A DNA stretch of 64,000 nt from assembly GCF_028687635.1 (NCBI RefSeq), contig NZ_JAQTZS010000011.1:1-64000 (forward strand). Reading direction: 5' to 3'. Positions 7,592 through 19,364 of the stretch are shown here, piece after piece (the first letter of the stretch is position 1; each line of letters starts with the position of its first letter). The stretch comes from Malikia sp. (GTDB taxonomy: Bacteria > Pseudomonadota > Gammaproteobacteria > Burkholderiales > Burkholderiaceae_C). The notes under the pieces are model-generated. The model had not been told where the DNA came from and did not search any database. It saw only the letters and a list, made by a program, of their open reading frames with translations. The translations under genes were made by a program, and so were the position numbers.

Positions 7592-9169
7592 TCAATCGTG
7601 CGTGTTCTTGTAGACGGCGACCGCACTGCCCAGGCGCTCGGCCCGGGCCATCAATCCCTGGGCCGCCTCCACGCTGTCTTGCACCATGGTGGCGTTCTCC
7701 TGCGTCACCCGATCGAGCTGGACCACCGCCACGCTGACCTGCGACACGCCATTGGCCTGCTCGTTGCTGGCGGTGGTGATTTCGCTGATCAGCCGGCTGA
7801 CGCGCTGGACCTCGCGCACGACGCCCTGCATGGTCTCGCCGGCCTGCTGGACCAGGGTGGAACCACCCTTCACCTGCGCGACGCTTTCCCCGATCAGGGA
7901 CTTGATCTCGCGCGCCGCGCCGGCGCTGCGCTGCGCCAGGCTGCGCACTTCGCTGGCCACGACCGCGAAGCCGCGCCCCTGCTCACCGGCCCGGGCGGCC
8001 TCCACGGCCGCGTTGAGCGCGAGGATATTGGTCTGGAAGGCGATGCCGTCGATCATGCCGATGATGTCGGCTATCTTCTGCGAACTGGTGGTGATGCGCT
8101 GCATCACATCGACCACCTGGCCCATCACCTCGCCACCGCGAACGGCGGCCTGGCTGGCGCCTTGAGCCAGCTGGGTGGCTTGGCGCGCGCTGTCGGCATT
8201 CTGCGTCACGGTGGAGGTCAGTTCCTCCATCGAAGCCGAAGCCTGTTCGAGCCCGGACGCCGACTGCTCGGTACGCGCGGCCAGGTCGCCGCCGGCCCGC
8301 TCGATCCGCTGACCGACACCCTGGAGGCCATCGACCTGGGCATCGACATCGTCCACCAGCGAACGCAGGTTCAGCCCGGCCTGGTTCACCGACCGCATGA
8401 TCATGCCGATGTCGTCGACCCGGTTGAGGTGCTGGGTCCGGCCCGGGTTGCCCGCCGCCACGGACTGGGCATGCTGGGCCACCTTGACCAGGGGGCGGCT
8501 GATCTGCGCTTGCAGCCAGACATCGCCCAAGCCGGTCAGCAGCAGCGTGACCGCCGCGGCGACCGCCAGCGGACCCGCACCGAGCCCGAGCAAAGCCAGC
8601 AGCGCCAGATTGCCCAAGGCCAGGCATGCCAGCACCAGATGGATGCGCGCCGCCACCGAGATCAGCTGGAACAGGGAAAGAAAAGACCAGATCCCCGTGC
8701 GCACGAGCAAGCCCCGGTGAAACCGGCGCGATCCGGCGCGGCCCGCGCGGAAATCGCCATACAGCCGCTCGGCGGCGGCGACTTCCTCGCGCCGGGGCTT
8801 GGTGCGCACCGAGATATAGCCCGCGACCTGCCCGCCACGCACCATCGGAGCCGCGTTCGCGCGCACCCAGTAGTGGCCGCCGTTCTTGCGCTGGTTCTTG
8901 ACCAACGCGGTCCAGGACATGCCGGCCTTCATGGTCGACCACATGTCGGCAAAGGCCTCGGCCGGCATGTCCGGATGTCGGACCAGCTTGTGCGGCTGCC
9001 CGTGGAGCTCTTCGTACTCGAAGCCGCTGATCCGCACGAAAGCTTCGTTCGCGTAGGTGATGTAACTCTGCGTGTCGGTGACCGACATCAGCGTCAAACC
9101 TTGATCGTAATCAAGTTCCCCCTGGTTGGCTGACCTGTTGACGCTCATGTTTTCGTGTATAAAGTTCAT
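7592..9169 (-). CDS. Aer-like chemoreceptor with PAS domain
   Basis: A 525-residue receptor. Residues 20-120 form an N-terminal PAS domain with the Aer-type segment [15 protein letters not shown] and [14 protein letters not shown] hydrophobic region (about 160-215) forms the membrane anchor, followed by HAMP (about 220-270) and the MCP signalling hairpin ([20 protein letters not shown] near 395-415). Aer proteins sense redox state through FAD in the PAS domain and drive energy taxis. Unlike the receptor at 426-2117, it has no C-terminal WETF tether. A second ATG at 9148 is also possible as start. The response regulator begins 17 bp away in the opposite direction. Confidence 0.9.
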   Translation of the reverse strand: MNFIHENMSVNRSANQGELDYDQGLTLMSVTDTQSYITYANEAFVRISGFEYEELHGQPHKLVRHPDMPAEAFADMWSTMKAGMSWTALVKNQRKNGGHYWVRANAAPMVRGGQVAGYISVRTKPRREEVAAAERLYGDFRAGRAGSRRFHRGLLVRTGIWSFLSLFQLISVAARIHLVLACLALGNLALLALLGLGAGPLAVAAAVTLLLTGLGDVWLQAQISRPLVKVAQHAQSVAAGNPGRTQHLNRVDDIGMIMRSVNQAGLNLRSLVDDVDAQVDGLQGVGQRIERAGGDLAARTEQSASGLEQASASMEELTSTVTQNADSARQATQLAQGASQAAVRGGEVMGQVVDVMQRITTSSQKIADIIGMIDGIAFQTNILALNAAVEAARAGEQGRGFAVVASEVRSLAQRSAGAAREIKSLIGESVAQVKGGSTLVQQAGETMQGVVREVQRVSRLISEITTASNEQANGVSQVSVAVVQLDRVTQENATMVQDSVEAAQGLMARAERLGSAVAVYKNTHD

Positions 9170-9186
9170 TTTGGCGTCAGTTTATT

Positions 9187-10026
9187 TTGCCCATGCTCAG
9201 TTCAGCATTGCCCAAACAGGTGTGGCCATTGCTGCAGACAAATGTTTCCATGTGCCCCCTTCCAGCCATGCCTGAATCGATGAGCGCCGAAATCCAGAGC
9301 GCCGGCTTGTCCTGGCTGCGCGGGCGGCGCCTGCTGATCGCGGAGGACGAGGAGATCCAGCGCGAACTGCTGGCGAACTACCTGCGCCGGCAGGGCTGTC
9401 ATGTCTACCTCGCCAGCGATGGGGCGGACGCGGTCGCGCAGGCGCAGCGCCTGCAGCCCGAGCTGGTGTTGATGGACGTGAACATGCCGGTCTGCGACGG
9501 GCTGACCGCCTGCCGCATCCTGAAAACGGGCAGCCGGACCAGGGCGATCGACATCATGTTCCTGACCGGAGACACGGCGCCCGACGACCGCGTCCAGGGA
9601 CTGCTGGCGGGCGCGGCGGACTACATCCTCAAGCCGTTCAACTTCGAGGAAGTGGGCTTGCGCCTGGCGCTACACCTGCAAAAGAAACCCAAGCCGGGAC
9701 CGGAGCCCGTCGGGGACAAGCAGACCCAGCCCCCGTTCACCTTGGACAGCCTCGTCTTCGAGGCCGCGCGCTCGCATCTGCTCGCCCGCCTGGGCCGCAC
9801 GCCCAAGCTGGAGCAGGTGGCGCGCACGGCGGGCACCAATGTCAGCCGACTCAACCACGCGTTCAAGCATTGCGCCGGGCGGCGATCGCGGCGAAGGCCT
9901 CGGTCAGCGCGGCATGCAGTCGCCAGCGCAAGACGTCCAGCTGGTCCGGCGAAGGGGCGACGCCATCCGCCTCGCGCGCCACGGCGACGACTTGCTCCAG
10001 CCCCAGATAGCTGGCCGTGCTCTTGA
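9187..10026 (+). CDS. Response regulator with truncated AraC-type DNA-binding domain
   Basis: A receiver domain covers about residues 47-165, with phospho-acceptor Asp97 in LVLMDVNMP and conserved Lys149 in YILKPF. It is followed by the first half of an AraC-type helix-turn-helix (LARLGRTPKLEQVARTAGTN, then RLNHAFKHCAG). After about residue 231 the sequence turns into an Arg/Pro-rich tail that is simply the antisense of the convergent kinase gene. The second half of the AraC domain is therefore missing. The gene overlaps the kinase gene by 164 bp tail to tail, and I infer a deletion that fused the two 3' ends. The start is uncertain: ATGs at 9187, 9268 and 9280 are in frame. Confidence 0.65.
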   Translation: MPMLSSALPKQVWPLLQTNVSMCPLPAMPESMSAEIQSAGLSWLRGRRLLIAEDEEIQRELLANYLRRQGCHVYLASDGADAVAQAQRLQPELVLMDVNMPVCDGLTACRILKTGSRTRAIDIMFLTGDTAPDDRVQGLLAGAADYILKPFNFEEVGLRLALHLQKKPKPGPEPVGDKQTQPPFTLDSLVFEAARSHLLARLGRTPKLEQVARTAGTNVSRLNHAFKHCAGRRSRRRPRSARHAVASARRPAGPAKGRRHPPRAPRRRLAPAPDSWPCS

Positions 10027-11878
10027 GCTGGTGCGCCAGATCCTGGAGGCCGTTCCGATCCGCGAGCGGCGACTGCAATTCGGCGGCGCTCGACTGGTAA
10101 CGCTCAAGGAAACGGCCGAGGTAATGCCGGTAGGCCTCCTCGCCGGCGCAAACCGCCAGGCCATGGGCCGGATTCATGACGACTCCCGCCGGCTCGACGA
10201 GCGGCGCGGATGCCGCCGCTGCGGTCGCGGCGGAGTGCGGGACACCCTGCCGAAGATTGAGCTGCTGCTGGATCGAGGCCACGACATCGTCGACCCGAAA
10301 CGGCTTGATAAAGAAGTCATTCATGCCCGCCGCCAGCGCGGCGTCGCGCGCTTGAAGCTGCGAGTCGGCGCTCATGGCCAGCACGGGGAGTCGCGACCAG
10401 ACAGGCGACTCGCGCAGGCGACTCACGGCGACCAGACCGCCCATCACCGGCATGTTCAGGTCCATCAGCACGACATCGACCGCGGCGGGATGAAGCTCCA
10501 GCCAGTCGAGCGCGGCACGCCCATGCTCGACCTGGTGCACCCGCGCCCCCTCGGCCGCCAGCAGACGCGCGAACAGCTCGCGCCCGACGGGCTCGTCTTC
10601 CACCAGCAGGACTCGCACCTCCGCGAGCGGCTCGGCATCGGTGCGCTGGGGCAGCGGCGCGGCGGGATGCGGTTCGGGCACGGCCAGCGCCGGGCTGGCC
10701 TGGCGGGCAAAAGACAAGGTGAACCAGAACCGGCTACCCATGCCGGGCACGCTGTCGCAGCCGATCTCGCCGCCCATGAGCTCGACCAGTTCGCGACAGA
10801 TGGCCAGCCCCAGACCGGCGCCACCGAACTGCCGGCCGATCGATGAGTCGGACTGGACGAAGGGCTGGAACAATTGCTGCTGCAACACCGGATCGATGCC
10901 GCTGCCTGTGTCCTGCACCACGAAGCGCAGCCTGACCTGCCGCGGCGATTGTTCGAGCAGCTCGACGCTCAGCGCGACCTGACCGCTGGCCGTGAACTTG
11001 AGCGCATTGCCAATCAGGTTACCCAATATCTGACCGAGCCGGTAGCGATCGCCGATCAGCGCGCGCCAACCCGCCGCCGGCGGCGTGATGCGGAATTCCA
11101 GTCCCCTTTGCTCGGACTTGACGGAAAAGATCGATTCCAGCAGGTCGAACATCTCCCCCAGGTCGAAGGCGAGACGCTCGGGCTCGAGTCGCCTCGCTTC
11201 GAGCCGGGAAAAATCGAGCGACCGGTCGAGCAAGCCCTGCAGGACCTGGGCGACATCACGCATCTGCCTGACCAGATCGGCGGCCGCCGCCGGGATGTCC
11301 TGCCTGACCAGCGTCTCGGCCAGCAAGAGCATCGCATGGACAGGCGTGCGGATCTCGTGGTTCATGAAGGCCTGGTAGCGCTGGCGCTGGTCGAACTGGC
11401 GCTGTTCGGCTTGACGCGCGACGTCGCGCAGTTCGGCCTGGTGCCGGTATTGCTCCGCCTGGACGCGGGCCGTGGCGTCGACGTTGATGCCGGCAAAACG
11501 GATCGGCCGGCCCGCCTCGTCATGGAAAGGCCTGCCATAGGCATCGAGCCAGCGCGTCGCGCCGGAGGGCAGGATGACGCGGTAGCTGGTCACGAAAGGC
11601 TGGCGCTGCTGGATCGAGTGCGCGATCAACTGGCTGGCGCCCTGCACATCATCCGGATGCAGGACCGCGCGCCAATGCTCCAGGCTGGGGCGCACCGTGG
11701 CATCGAAGCCAAAAAGTGGCCAGATCTCCGGCGACCAGTGCAGCACACCGCTGACCAGATCCCAGTCCCAGGCGGCGACACCGGCGGCCTGCCCCGCGAC
11801 CGAAAGCAGTTCGTCGAGCGGGACCGCCGGCGGGGAGCGCGTCCCGTCGCAGGCATCGAAATCGAGATTCGTCTGCAT
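9863..11878 (-). CDS. Hybrid sensor histidine kinase with PAS, receiver and Hpt domains
   Basis: A 671-residue soluble kinase. It has a PAS domain (about 25-140), HisKA with His174 in FMNHEIRTP, an HATPase domain with NLIGNALKF, DTGSGI and GGAGLGLAIC (about 275-390), a receiver with Asp473 in VVLMDLNMP (about 422-540) and a C-terminal Hpt domain with His616 in LAHQLKSTASYLG. This is a full multistep phosphorelay in one polypeptide, so the terminal receiver must be a separate protein; the neighbouring response regulator is a candidate. There are no membrane segments. The ATG at 11878 is used because upstream in-frame sequence only shadows hisD. Confidence 0.88.
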   Translation of the reverse strand: MQTNLDFDACDGTRSPPAVPLDELLSVAGQAAGVAAWDWDLVSGVLHWSPEIWPLFGFDATVRPSLEHWRAVLHPDDVQGASQLIAHSIQQRQPFVTSYRVILPSGATRWLDAYGRPFHDEAGRPIRFAGINVDATARVQAEQYRHQAELRDVARQAEQRQFDQRQRYQAFMNHEIRTPVHAMLLLAETLVRQDIPAAAADLVRQMRDVAQVLQGLLDRSLDFSRLEARRLEPERLAFDLGEMFDLLESIFSVKSEQRGLEFRITPPAAGWRALIGDRYRLGQILGNLIGNALKFTASGQVALSVELLEQSPRQVRLRFVVQDTGSGIDPVLQQQLFQPFVQSDSSIGRQFGGAGLGLAICRELVELMGGEIGCDSVPGMGSRFWFTLSFARQASPALAVPEPHPAAPLPQRTDAEPLAEVRVLLVEDEPVGRELFARLLAAEGARVHQVEHGRAALDWLELHPAAVDVVLMDLNMPVMGGLVAVSRLRESPVWSRLPVLAMSADSQLQARDAALAAGMNDFFIKPFRVDDVVASIQQQLNLRQGVPHSAATAAAASAPLVEPAGVVMNPAHGLAVCAGEEAYRHYLGRFLERYQSSAAELQSPLADRNGLQDLAHQLKSTASYLGLEQVVAVAREADGVAPSPDQLDVLRWRLHAALTEAFAAIAARRNA

Positions 11879-11913
11879 CGACGGGATGATTGGGATGGTT
11901 GAGGGCAACCCGG

Positions 11914-13227
11914 TCAGGGCGCGAGCCGCAGCTCGGCCGCGCGCGCGTGCGCCTGCAGGCCCTCGCCGTGCGCGAGCACCGAGGCGATGCGGCCCAGCGT
12001 CTGCGCGCCGACCTGGCTGACCTCGATCAGGCTGCTGCGCTTCTGGAAATCGTAGACGCCCAGCGGGGAACTGAAGCGCGCGGTGCCGCTGGTCGGCAGC
12101 ACATGGTTGGGACCGGCGCAGTAGTCGCCCAGGCTCTCGCTGGTGTAGGCGCCCAGGAAGATGGCGCCCGCGTGCCTGAGCAGCGGCTCCCAGCGCATCG
12201 GCTCGCTCGACGACACTTCCAGGTGCTCGGGCGCGATCCGGTTGCTGATGGCGCAGGCCTCCTCCATGCTGCGCGTCAGGATCAGCGCGCCGCGCCCGTT
12301 CAGGCTCTTGGCGATGATCTCGGCGCGCGGCATCTCGGGCAGCATCCGGTCGATCGAGGCCTGCACCGCCTCGATGTAGGCGGCGTCCGGGCACAGCAGG
12401 ATGCTCTGCGCCAACTCATCGTGCTCGGCCTGGCTGAACAGGTCCATCGCGACCCAGTCAGGCGGCGTGCTGCCGTCGGCCAGCACCAGGATCTCGCTCG
12501 GGCCGGCGATCATGTCGATGCCGACGGTACCGAACACATGCTTCTTGGCGCTGGCGACATAGGCGTTACCGGGGCCGGTGATCTTGTCGACCTTCGACAC
12601 GGTCGCGGTGCCGTAGGCCAGCGCGGCCACGGCCTGTGCGCCGCCGACCGTGAAGGCGCGCGTGACGCCGGCCACATAGGCAGCAGCCAGCACCAGCGCA
12701 TTGCGCTCGCCCCTGGGCGTCGGCACCACCATGATGATCTCGCCGACACCTGCCACATGGGCGGGAATCGCGTTCATCAGCACGCTCGACGGATAGGCCG
12801 CCTTGCCACCCGGCACATAGATGCCGACCCGGTCCAGCGGCGTGACCTTCTGGCCCAGCAGCGTGCCGTCCTCGTCACGGTAGCTCCAGCTCTCGCCGCT
12901 GGCCCGCTTCTGTGCCTCGTGGTAGCGGCGCACGCGCGCGGCGGCCGCCTGCAGCGCCTCGCGCTGGAGCTCGGGCAGGCCGTCGAAGGCCGACTTGAGC
13001 TCGGTCTGAGTCAGTTCGAGCCCGGCCATGGCCTCGACCTGCAGGCCGTCGAAGCGCTGGGTGTACTCGATCACCGCCACATCGCCACGGGCGCGCACAT
13101 CGGCCAGGATCTCGGCCACGCGCTGCTCGATGGCGGCATCGGTGTCGGCCGACCAGTGCAGGCGCTGCTGGAAGCGGGCCTCGAAATCGACGTCGGTGGT
13201 GCGCAGGACGAGCGGGGTGGCTTTCAT
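11914..13227 (-). CDS. hisD: Histidinol dehydrogenase
   Basis: A 437-residue zinc enzyme that oxidises L-histidinol to L-histidine in two NAD-dependent steps, the last of histidine biosynthesis. Family landmarks are [30 protein letters not shown], a Gln/His zinc-ligand region around SQAEHDE, and the catalytic Glu-His in [11 protein letters not shown]. The length is normal. It follows hisG by 19 bp on the same strand, in the order murA-hisG-hisD that is conserved in Burkholderiales. Confidence 0.96.
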   Translation of the reverse strand: MKATPLVLRTTDVDFEARFQQRLHWSADTDAAIEQRVAEILADVRARGDVAVIEYTQRFDGLQVEAMAGLELTQTELKSAFDGLPELQREALQAAAARVRRYHEAQKRASGESWSYRDEDGTLLGQKVTPLDRVGIYVPGGKAAYPSSVLMNAIPAHVAGVGEIIMVVPTPRGERNALVLAAAYVAGVTRAFTVGGAQAVAALAYGTATVSKVDKITGPGNAYVASAKKHVFGTVGIDMIAGPSEILVLADGSTPPDWVAMDLFSQAEHDELAQSILLCPDAAYIEAVQASIDRMLPEMPRAEIIAKSLNGRGALILTRSMEEACAISNRIAPEHLEVSSSEPMRWEPLLRHAGAIFLGAYTSESLGDYCAGPNHVLPTSGTARFSSPLGVYDFQKRSSLIEVSQVGAQTLGRIASVLAHGEGLQAHARAAELRLAP

Positions 13228-13246
13228 CTTTTCACAGTTCCAGGTT

Positions 13247-13911
13247 TCAGGCGGTGGCCCGCGCGAAGGCGTCGAGGATGGGACGCAGCAGCTCGCGCTT
13301 GACCTTGAGCGCGGTCGGGTTGACCACCAGCCGCGAGGAAATGTCCATGATCGGCTCGACCTCGACCAGGTGGTTGGCCTTGAGCGTGTTGCCGGTCGAG
13401 ACCAGGTCGACGATGGCGTCGGCCATGCCGGTCAGCGGCGCCAGCTCCATGCTGCCGTAGAGCTTGATCAGGTCGACGTGCACGCCCTTGCTGGCGAAGA
13501 ACTCGCGCGCGATCGCCACGTACTTGGTCGCGACCTTCAGGCGCGCGCCCTGGCGCACGGCGCTGGCGTAATCGAAGTCGGCGCGCACCGCGACGCTCAT
13601 GCGGCATTTGGCGATCTTGAGGTCCAGCGGCTGGTAGAGGCCGACGCTGCCGGCACCGCCCCACTCGGCCTCGTGCTCGATCAGCGTGTCCTTGCCGCAG
13701 ACGCCCAGGTCGGCGCCGCCGTACTGGACATAGGTCGGCACGTCGCTGGCGCGCACCAGCACCACCTGCACATCGGGGCGGTTGGTCGGCAAGATCAGCT
13801 TGCGCGACTTCTCGGGGTCTTCCAGCACCTCGATGCCGGCGGCACGCAGCAGCGGCAGGGTTTCCTCGAAGATGCGGCCCTTGGACAGGGCCAGGGTCAG
13901 TTTGACCTGGC

Positions 13912-13915
<4 letters not shown>
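13247..13915 (-). CDS. hisG: ATP phosphoribosyltransferase, short catalytic form
   Basis: A 222-residue enzyme for the first step of histidine synthesis (ATP plus PRPP to phosphoribosyl-ATP). It starts [20 protein letters not shown] and contains the PRPP-loop-like segment [20 protein letters not shown]. It lacks the C-terminal regulatory domain of the long form, so by family knowledge it needs the HisZ regulatory subunit, which is not in this window. Its ATG overlaps the murA stop (ATGA at 13915-13912). Confidence 0.95.
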
Positions 13916-15198
<1,283 letters not shown>

Positions 15199-15203
15199 GC
15201 CGT

Positions 15204-15446
15204 TCAGCCCTGGGCCGCGGCCCACTCGGCCGGGGTGTAGGCCTTGATCGACAGCGCATGCACCTCGTCGTTGTGGATGCGCGCGCCCAGCGTCGCGTAG
15301 ACCTGCTGGTGACGCGCGATCGCGCGCTTGCCCTCGAAGGCGCTGGAGACCACGACGGCGGCCCAGTGGCGGCCGTCGCCCGAGACCTCGAGGTGATCGC
15401 AGGCCAGGCCGGCGGCGATGATGGATTGCAGTTCGTCGGAAGTCAT
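15204..15446 (-). CDS. ibaG: BolA/IbaG family protein
   Basis: An 80-residue BolA-fold protein. The signature region is [21 protein letters not shown], with the conserved His of the family, and [20 protein letters not shown]. IbaG/BolA proteins act with monothiol glutaredoxins in iron-sulfur or acid-stress functions; the precise role here is inferred from family. It lies between the exporter permease gene and murA, as in many Proteobacteria. Confidence 0.9.
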   Translation of the reverse strand: MTSDELQSIIAAGLACDHLEVSGDGRHWAAVVVSSAFEGKRAIARHQQVYATLGARIHNDEVHALSIKAYTPAEWAAAQG

Positions 15447-15447
15447 G

Positions 15448-16199
15448 TCAGTGTCGGATCTTGTAGCCGGTCTTGAGCAGGTGCAGGGCCAGGCCCGCGA
15501 CCAGGGCGAACGCCCCTCCCACCACGCCCAGGCTGAACCAGGGCGAGACGTCGCCCTGGCCGAAGAAGCCGTGGCGGAAACCGTCGATCATGTAGAAGAA
15601 GGGGTTGAAGTGGCTGAGCTGCTGCCAGAAGGGCGGCAGCGAGTGGATGGAGTAGAACACGCCGCTCAGGAAGGTCATCGGCACGATGACGAAGTTCTGG
15701 AAGGCGGCCATCTGGTCGAACTTCTCGGCCCACAGGCCGGCGACCACGCCCAGCGCCCCCAGCAGGCCCGAGCCCAGCAGGGCGAAGGCCAGGATCCAGC
15801 CCGGCGCGGCGAACCGCAGATCGGCCGCCCAGAAGGTGCACAGCAGCACGCCGGCGCCGACCACCAGGCCGCGCACCATCGACGAGCCGACATAGGCCAC
15901 GAACCAGGCCCGGTGCGACAGCGGCGTCAGCAGCAGGAACACCAGGTTGCCCATGATCTTGCTCTGGATCAGGCTGGACGAGCTGTTGGCGAAGGCGTTC
16001 TGCAGCACGCTCATCATGATCAGGCCCGGCAGCAGGAAGGCGGTGTAGCCCACGCCGTCGTAGACCTGGACCCGGTTTTCGAGCACATGGCCGAAGATCA
16101 GCAGATACAGGATGGCCGTCATGACCGGCGCCGCCACGGTCTGGAAGCCGACCTTCCAGAAGCGCAGCACTTCCTTGTAGAACAGGGTGGTCCAGCCGC

Positions 16200-16203
<4 letters not shown>
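15448..16203 (-). CDS. ABC-2 type exporter permease (YadH-like)
   Basis: A 251-residue ABC-2 membrane protein with about six hydrophobic helices. It contains the family segment NFVIVPMTFLSGVFYSIHSL followed by NPFFYMIDGFRHGFFG, typical of YadH/NodJ-like permeases. Its ATG overlaps the stop of the ATPase gene by 4 bp, so the two are co-translated. The substrate is unknown; close homologues are encoded next to mla and murA genes in many Proteobacteria, which suggests an envelope role. Confidence 0.9.
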
Positions 16204-17117
<914 letters not shown>

Positions 17118-17129
17118 GTACCCGGGATT

Positions 17130-17408
17130 TTAGCCGGGCAGCAGCTCGCCGACCCCGTAGAGCACGGCCAGCTCGCGCAGGCGCTGGGGCAAGGCGCGCA
17201 GGCGCAGCTCGACACCGCGCTCGCGGGCCACGCGCACCAGCGCCAGCAGCAACGCGACGGCGGAGGAATCGAAGTCCTGTAGCGCGGCGGCGTCGAGCTC
17301 AGCGGGCTCGCCAGCGGCGCCCCGGCGCAGCGCCGCCTCGCAGGCGGCCAGACAGGACGGCGACTCGGCGTGCGTCAGGCGCGCGGGCAAGGCGGGCAGG
17401 CTGACCAC
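17130..17408 (-). CDS. mlaB: MlaB-like STAS domain protein
   Basis: A 92-residue STAS-fold protein. The segment AALQDFDSSAVALLLALVR carries the Asp-Ser-Ser typical of MlaB. MlaB binds the MlaF ATPase in the cytoplasm and is needed for assembly and activity of the MlaFEDB lipid transporter. It lies directly after mlaC (4 bp), completing the mlaF-E-D-A-C-B order seen here on the minus strand. Confidence 0.87.
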   Translation of the reverse strand: MVSLPALPARLTHAESPSCLAACEAALRRGAAGEPAELDAAALQDFDSSAVALLLALVRVARERGVELRLRALPQRLRELAVLYGVGELLPG

Positions 17409-17412
17409 GGCC

Positions 17413-18081
17413 TCAGCCCTTGCCGCCAGCCAGCGCAGCCGGCGGCTTCTCGGCCGCGTTGCTGCGGTTGCGCTGCGCCAGCGAAGCGATCAGGCCGTCG
17501 ATGCCCTTGGCATTGATCTCCTGCGAGAACTGGCCACGGTAGGTCTCGACCAGCCAGATGCCCAGCACGTTGAGGTCGTAGACCTTCCAGCCGGCATCGG
17601 TCTTCTCGACCCGGTAGTCGAGCTGCACCGGGTCCTTGCCCGGAGTGCGCAACTCGGAGCGCACGATGACCTCGGTGTCGCCGGGGTTGGCGCGCAGCGG
17701 CTTGACGACCAGGGTCTGGTCCTTGACCTGGCTCAGCGCGCCCGAGTAGGTCCGCACCAGCAGGGTCTTGAACTCGTCCTGCAGCTTCTGCTTCTGCTCA
17801 AGGCTAGCCTGGCGCCAGAAACGGCCCACCGCCGAGGCGGTCATGCGCCTGAAATTCACATGCGGCATGAGCCGGGAGTCGACCAGCGCGATCACCCGGC
17901 CCGTGTCGCCGTTACGCAATGCCGCGTCCGACTTGACCGCCTCGATCAGTTCGGCGGCGACGCGCTGGATCAGGACCTCGGGGCCCTCGCTGGCCTGCGC
18001 CGCCGTGGTGCCGGCCAGACTGACCAGGGAGAAGGCGGCCACCCAGCCCAGGGCCGCGCGGCGGTCGATGACAATACTCAT
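17413..18081 (-). CDS. mlaC: Phospholipid-binding periplasmic protein MlaC
   Basis: About 222 residues with a signal peptide ending AAQA. The MlaC fold is recognised from LMPHVNFRRMTASAVGRFWR, EFKTLLVRTYSGAL and the C-terminal VYDLNVLGIWLVETYRGQF. MlaC shuttles phospholipids between MlaA at the outer membrane and MlaFEDB at the inner membrane. The ATG at 18081 is preceded by CAGGAAAA. An upstream in-frame ATG at 18120 overlaps the mlaA stop (ATGA) and is a possible alternative. An Ala/Lys-rich tail of about 20 residues follows the domain. Confidence 0.92.
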   Translation of the reverse strand: MSIVIDRRAALGWVAAFSLVSLAGTTAAQASEGPEVLIQRVAAELIEAVKSDAALRNGDTGRVIALVDSRLMPHVNFRRMTASAVGRFWRQASLEQKQKLQDEFKTLLVRTYSGALSQVKDQTLVVKPLRANPGDTEVIVRSELRTPGKDPVQLDYRVEKTDAGWKVYDLNVLGIWLVETYRGQFSQEINAKGIDGLIASLAQRNRSNAAEKPPAALAGGKG

Positions 18082-18116
18082 GTTCGTTTTCCTGGTTACC
18101 CATGCTTGCAAGGGTT

Positions 18117-18839
18117 TCATTCGAGGTCGTAGCGTTCCTCGGGCGATGTCACGCCAATCTGGCTATGGCGGCGCTGCAGATAGGAGTCGCGCACGAAGCT
18201 GTAGGGGTCGAGCGCGGCGTCCTGCAGCATCTCGCCGGCGCGCAACAGGCCGGCGCGCTTGTCGACGATGCGCAGCGCCTGCATCTCGTTGCGGGACGGG
18301 ATATGTCCGACCGAAGCCAGCGCATCGCCCTGCCCATCCACCGGCAAGGCGGCCGTGTCGCGCAGCGTCGACGGCCCGAGCAGCGGCAGCATCAGGTAAG
18401 GGCCGTCGGGCACGCCCCAGCGGCCCAGCGTCAGGCCGAAGTCCAGCGTGGTGCGCTCCAGCCCCATCTCGGAGGCGATGTCGAGCACACCGGCCAGGCC
18501 GAGCGTGCTGTTGACGGCAAAGCGCATTCCGTTCTCGGCCGCCTCGCGCGGGCGCGCCTGCAGCAGGGCGTTGAGCGCCGACCAGGCATCGCGCAGGTTG
18601 CCGAAGAAGTTGTTGACGCCAGCACGCACAGGGCCGGGAGCGATATCGACATAGGCACTGGCCACGGGCTTGAGCAGCGCGCGGTCCACGTTTTCGTTGA
18701 AGCGCAGGATGCTGCGGTTCATGGGCTCCAGCGGATCGCGCGGATCCGCATTGGGGCCGCTCGCGCAGCCCGCCAGCGCGAGCAGGACGGCCAGCCCCGC
18801 GCCCAGCAGTAGCCTGGAGATGCGATCACGATGCTTCAT
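18117..18839 (-). CDS. mlaA: Outer-membrane lipoprotein MlaA (VacJ)
   Basis: A 240-residue lipoprotein with lipobox LALAGC followed by Ala. The MlaA core is visible in DPLEPMNRSILRFNENVD, NFFGNLRDAWSALN and FGLTLGRWGVPDGPYLMLPL followed by LGPSTLRDT. It forms the outer-membrane channel that extracts mislocalised phospholipids from the outer leaflet. The ATG at 18839 follows AAGGAGAG. Having mlaA inside the mla operon, between mlaD and mlaC, is the usual betaproteobacterial arrangement and differs from E. coli. Confidence 0.93.
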   Translation of the reverse strand: MKHRDRISRLLLGAGLAVLLALAGCASGPNADPRDPLEPMNRSILRFNENVDRALLKPVASAYVDIAPGPVRAGVNNFFGNLRDAWSALNALLQARPREAAENGMRFAVNSTLGLAGVLDIASEMGLERTTLDFGLTLGRWGVPDGPYLMLPLLGPSTLRDTAALPVDGQGDALASVGHIPSRNEMQALRIVDKRAGLLRAGEMLQDAALDPYSFVRDSYLQRRHSQIGVTSPEERYDLE

Positions 18840-18865
18840 TGACTCTCCTTGTCCGCTGCCACGGC

Positions 18866-19348
18866 TCACTGGGCGCCCGCCGGCGCGCTGCCCGCGTCGG
18901 CGGACTTGCTGTAGAGGAACTGCCCGATCAGGTTCTCCAGCACCACGGCCGACTGGGTCTGACTGATCACGTCGCCCTGGGCCAGGTTCTTCTCGTCGCC
19001 GCCCGGCTCGATGCCGACATACTGCTCGCCCAGCAGGCCGCTGGTCAAGACCTTGAGCGAACTGTCCTTCGGGAAGGCGTAGCGCGACTCGAGCGCCAGC
19101 ACCACGTCGGCCTGGTAGCGCTTGTCGTCGAAGCTGATCGACTCGATGCGACCGACCACCACGCCGGCGCTCTTGACCGCCGCCTTCGGCTTCAGGCCGC
19201 CAGCGTTGTCGAACTTGGCGGTGACGCGATAGGTCTTCTCGAAGCTCAGGTTGAGCAGGTTGGCCGACTGCAGGGCCAGGAACAGGATGGCGGCCGCGCC
19301 GATCAGCACGAACAGGCCTACCCAGACATCGACTTTGGAGCGTTGCAA
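18866..19348 (-). CDS. mlaD: MlaD, MCE-domain subunit of the phospholipid transporter
   Basis: A 160-residue inner-membrane protein with one N-terminal helix (VGLFVLIGAAAILFLAL) and one MCE domain (YRVTAKFDNAGGLKPKAAVK and GLLGEQYVGIEPGGDE). It forms a hexameric ring on the MlaFE complex in the periplasm. I place the start at a TTG (19348-19346), giving QRSKVDVWVG after the initiator, because it is preceded by AAGGGAGAG. The only upstream alternative is a CTG. Confidence 0.9.
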   Translation of the reverse strand: MQRSKVDVWVGLFVLIGAAAILFLALQSANLLNLSFEKTYRVTAKFDNAGGLKPKAAVKSAGVVVGRIESISFDDKRYQADVVLALESRYAFPKDSSLKVLTSGLLGEQYVGIEPGGDEKNLAQGDVISQTQSAVVLENLIGQFLYSKSADAGSAPAGAQ

Positions 19349-19364
19349 TTGGCTCTCCCTTGAA

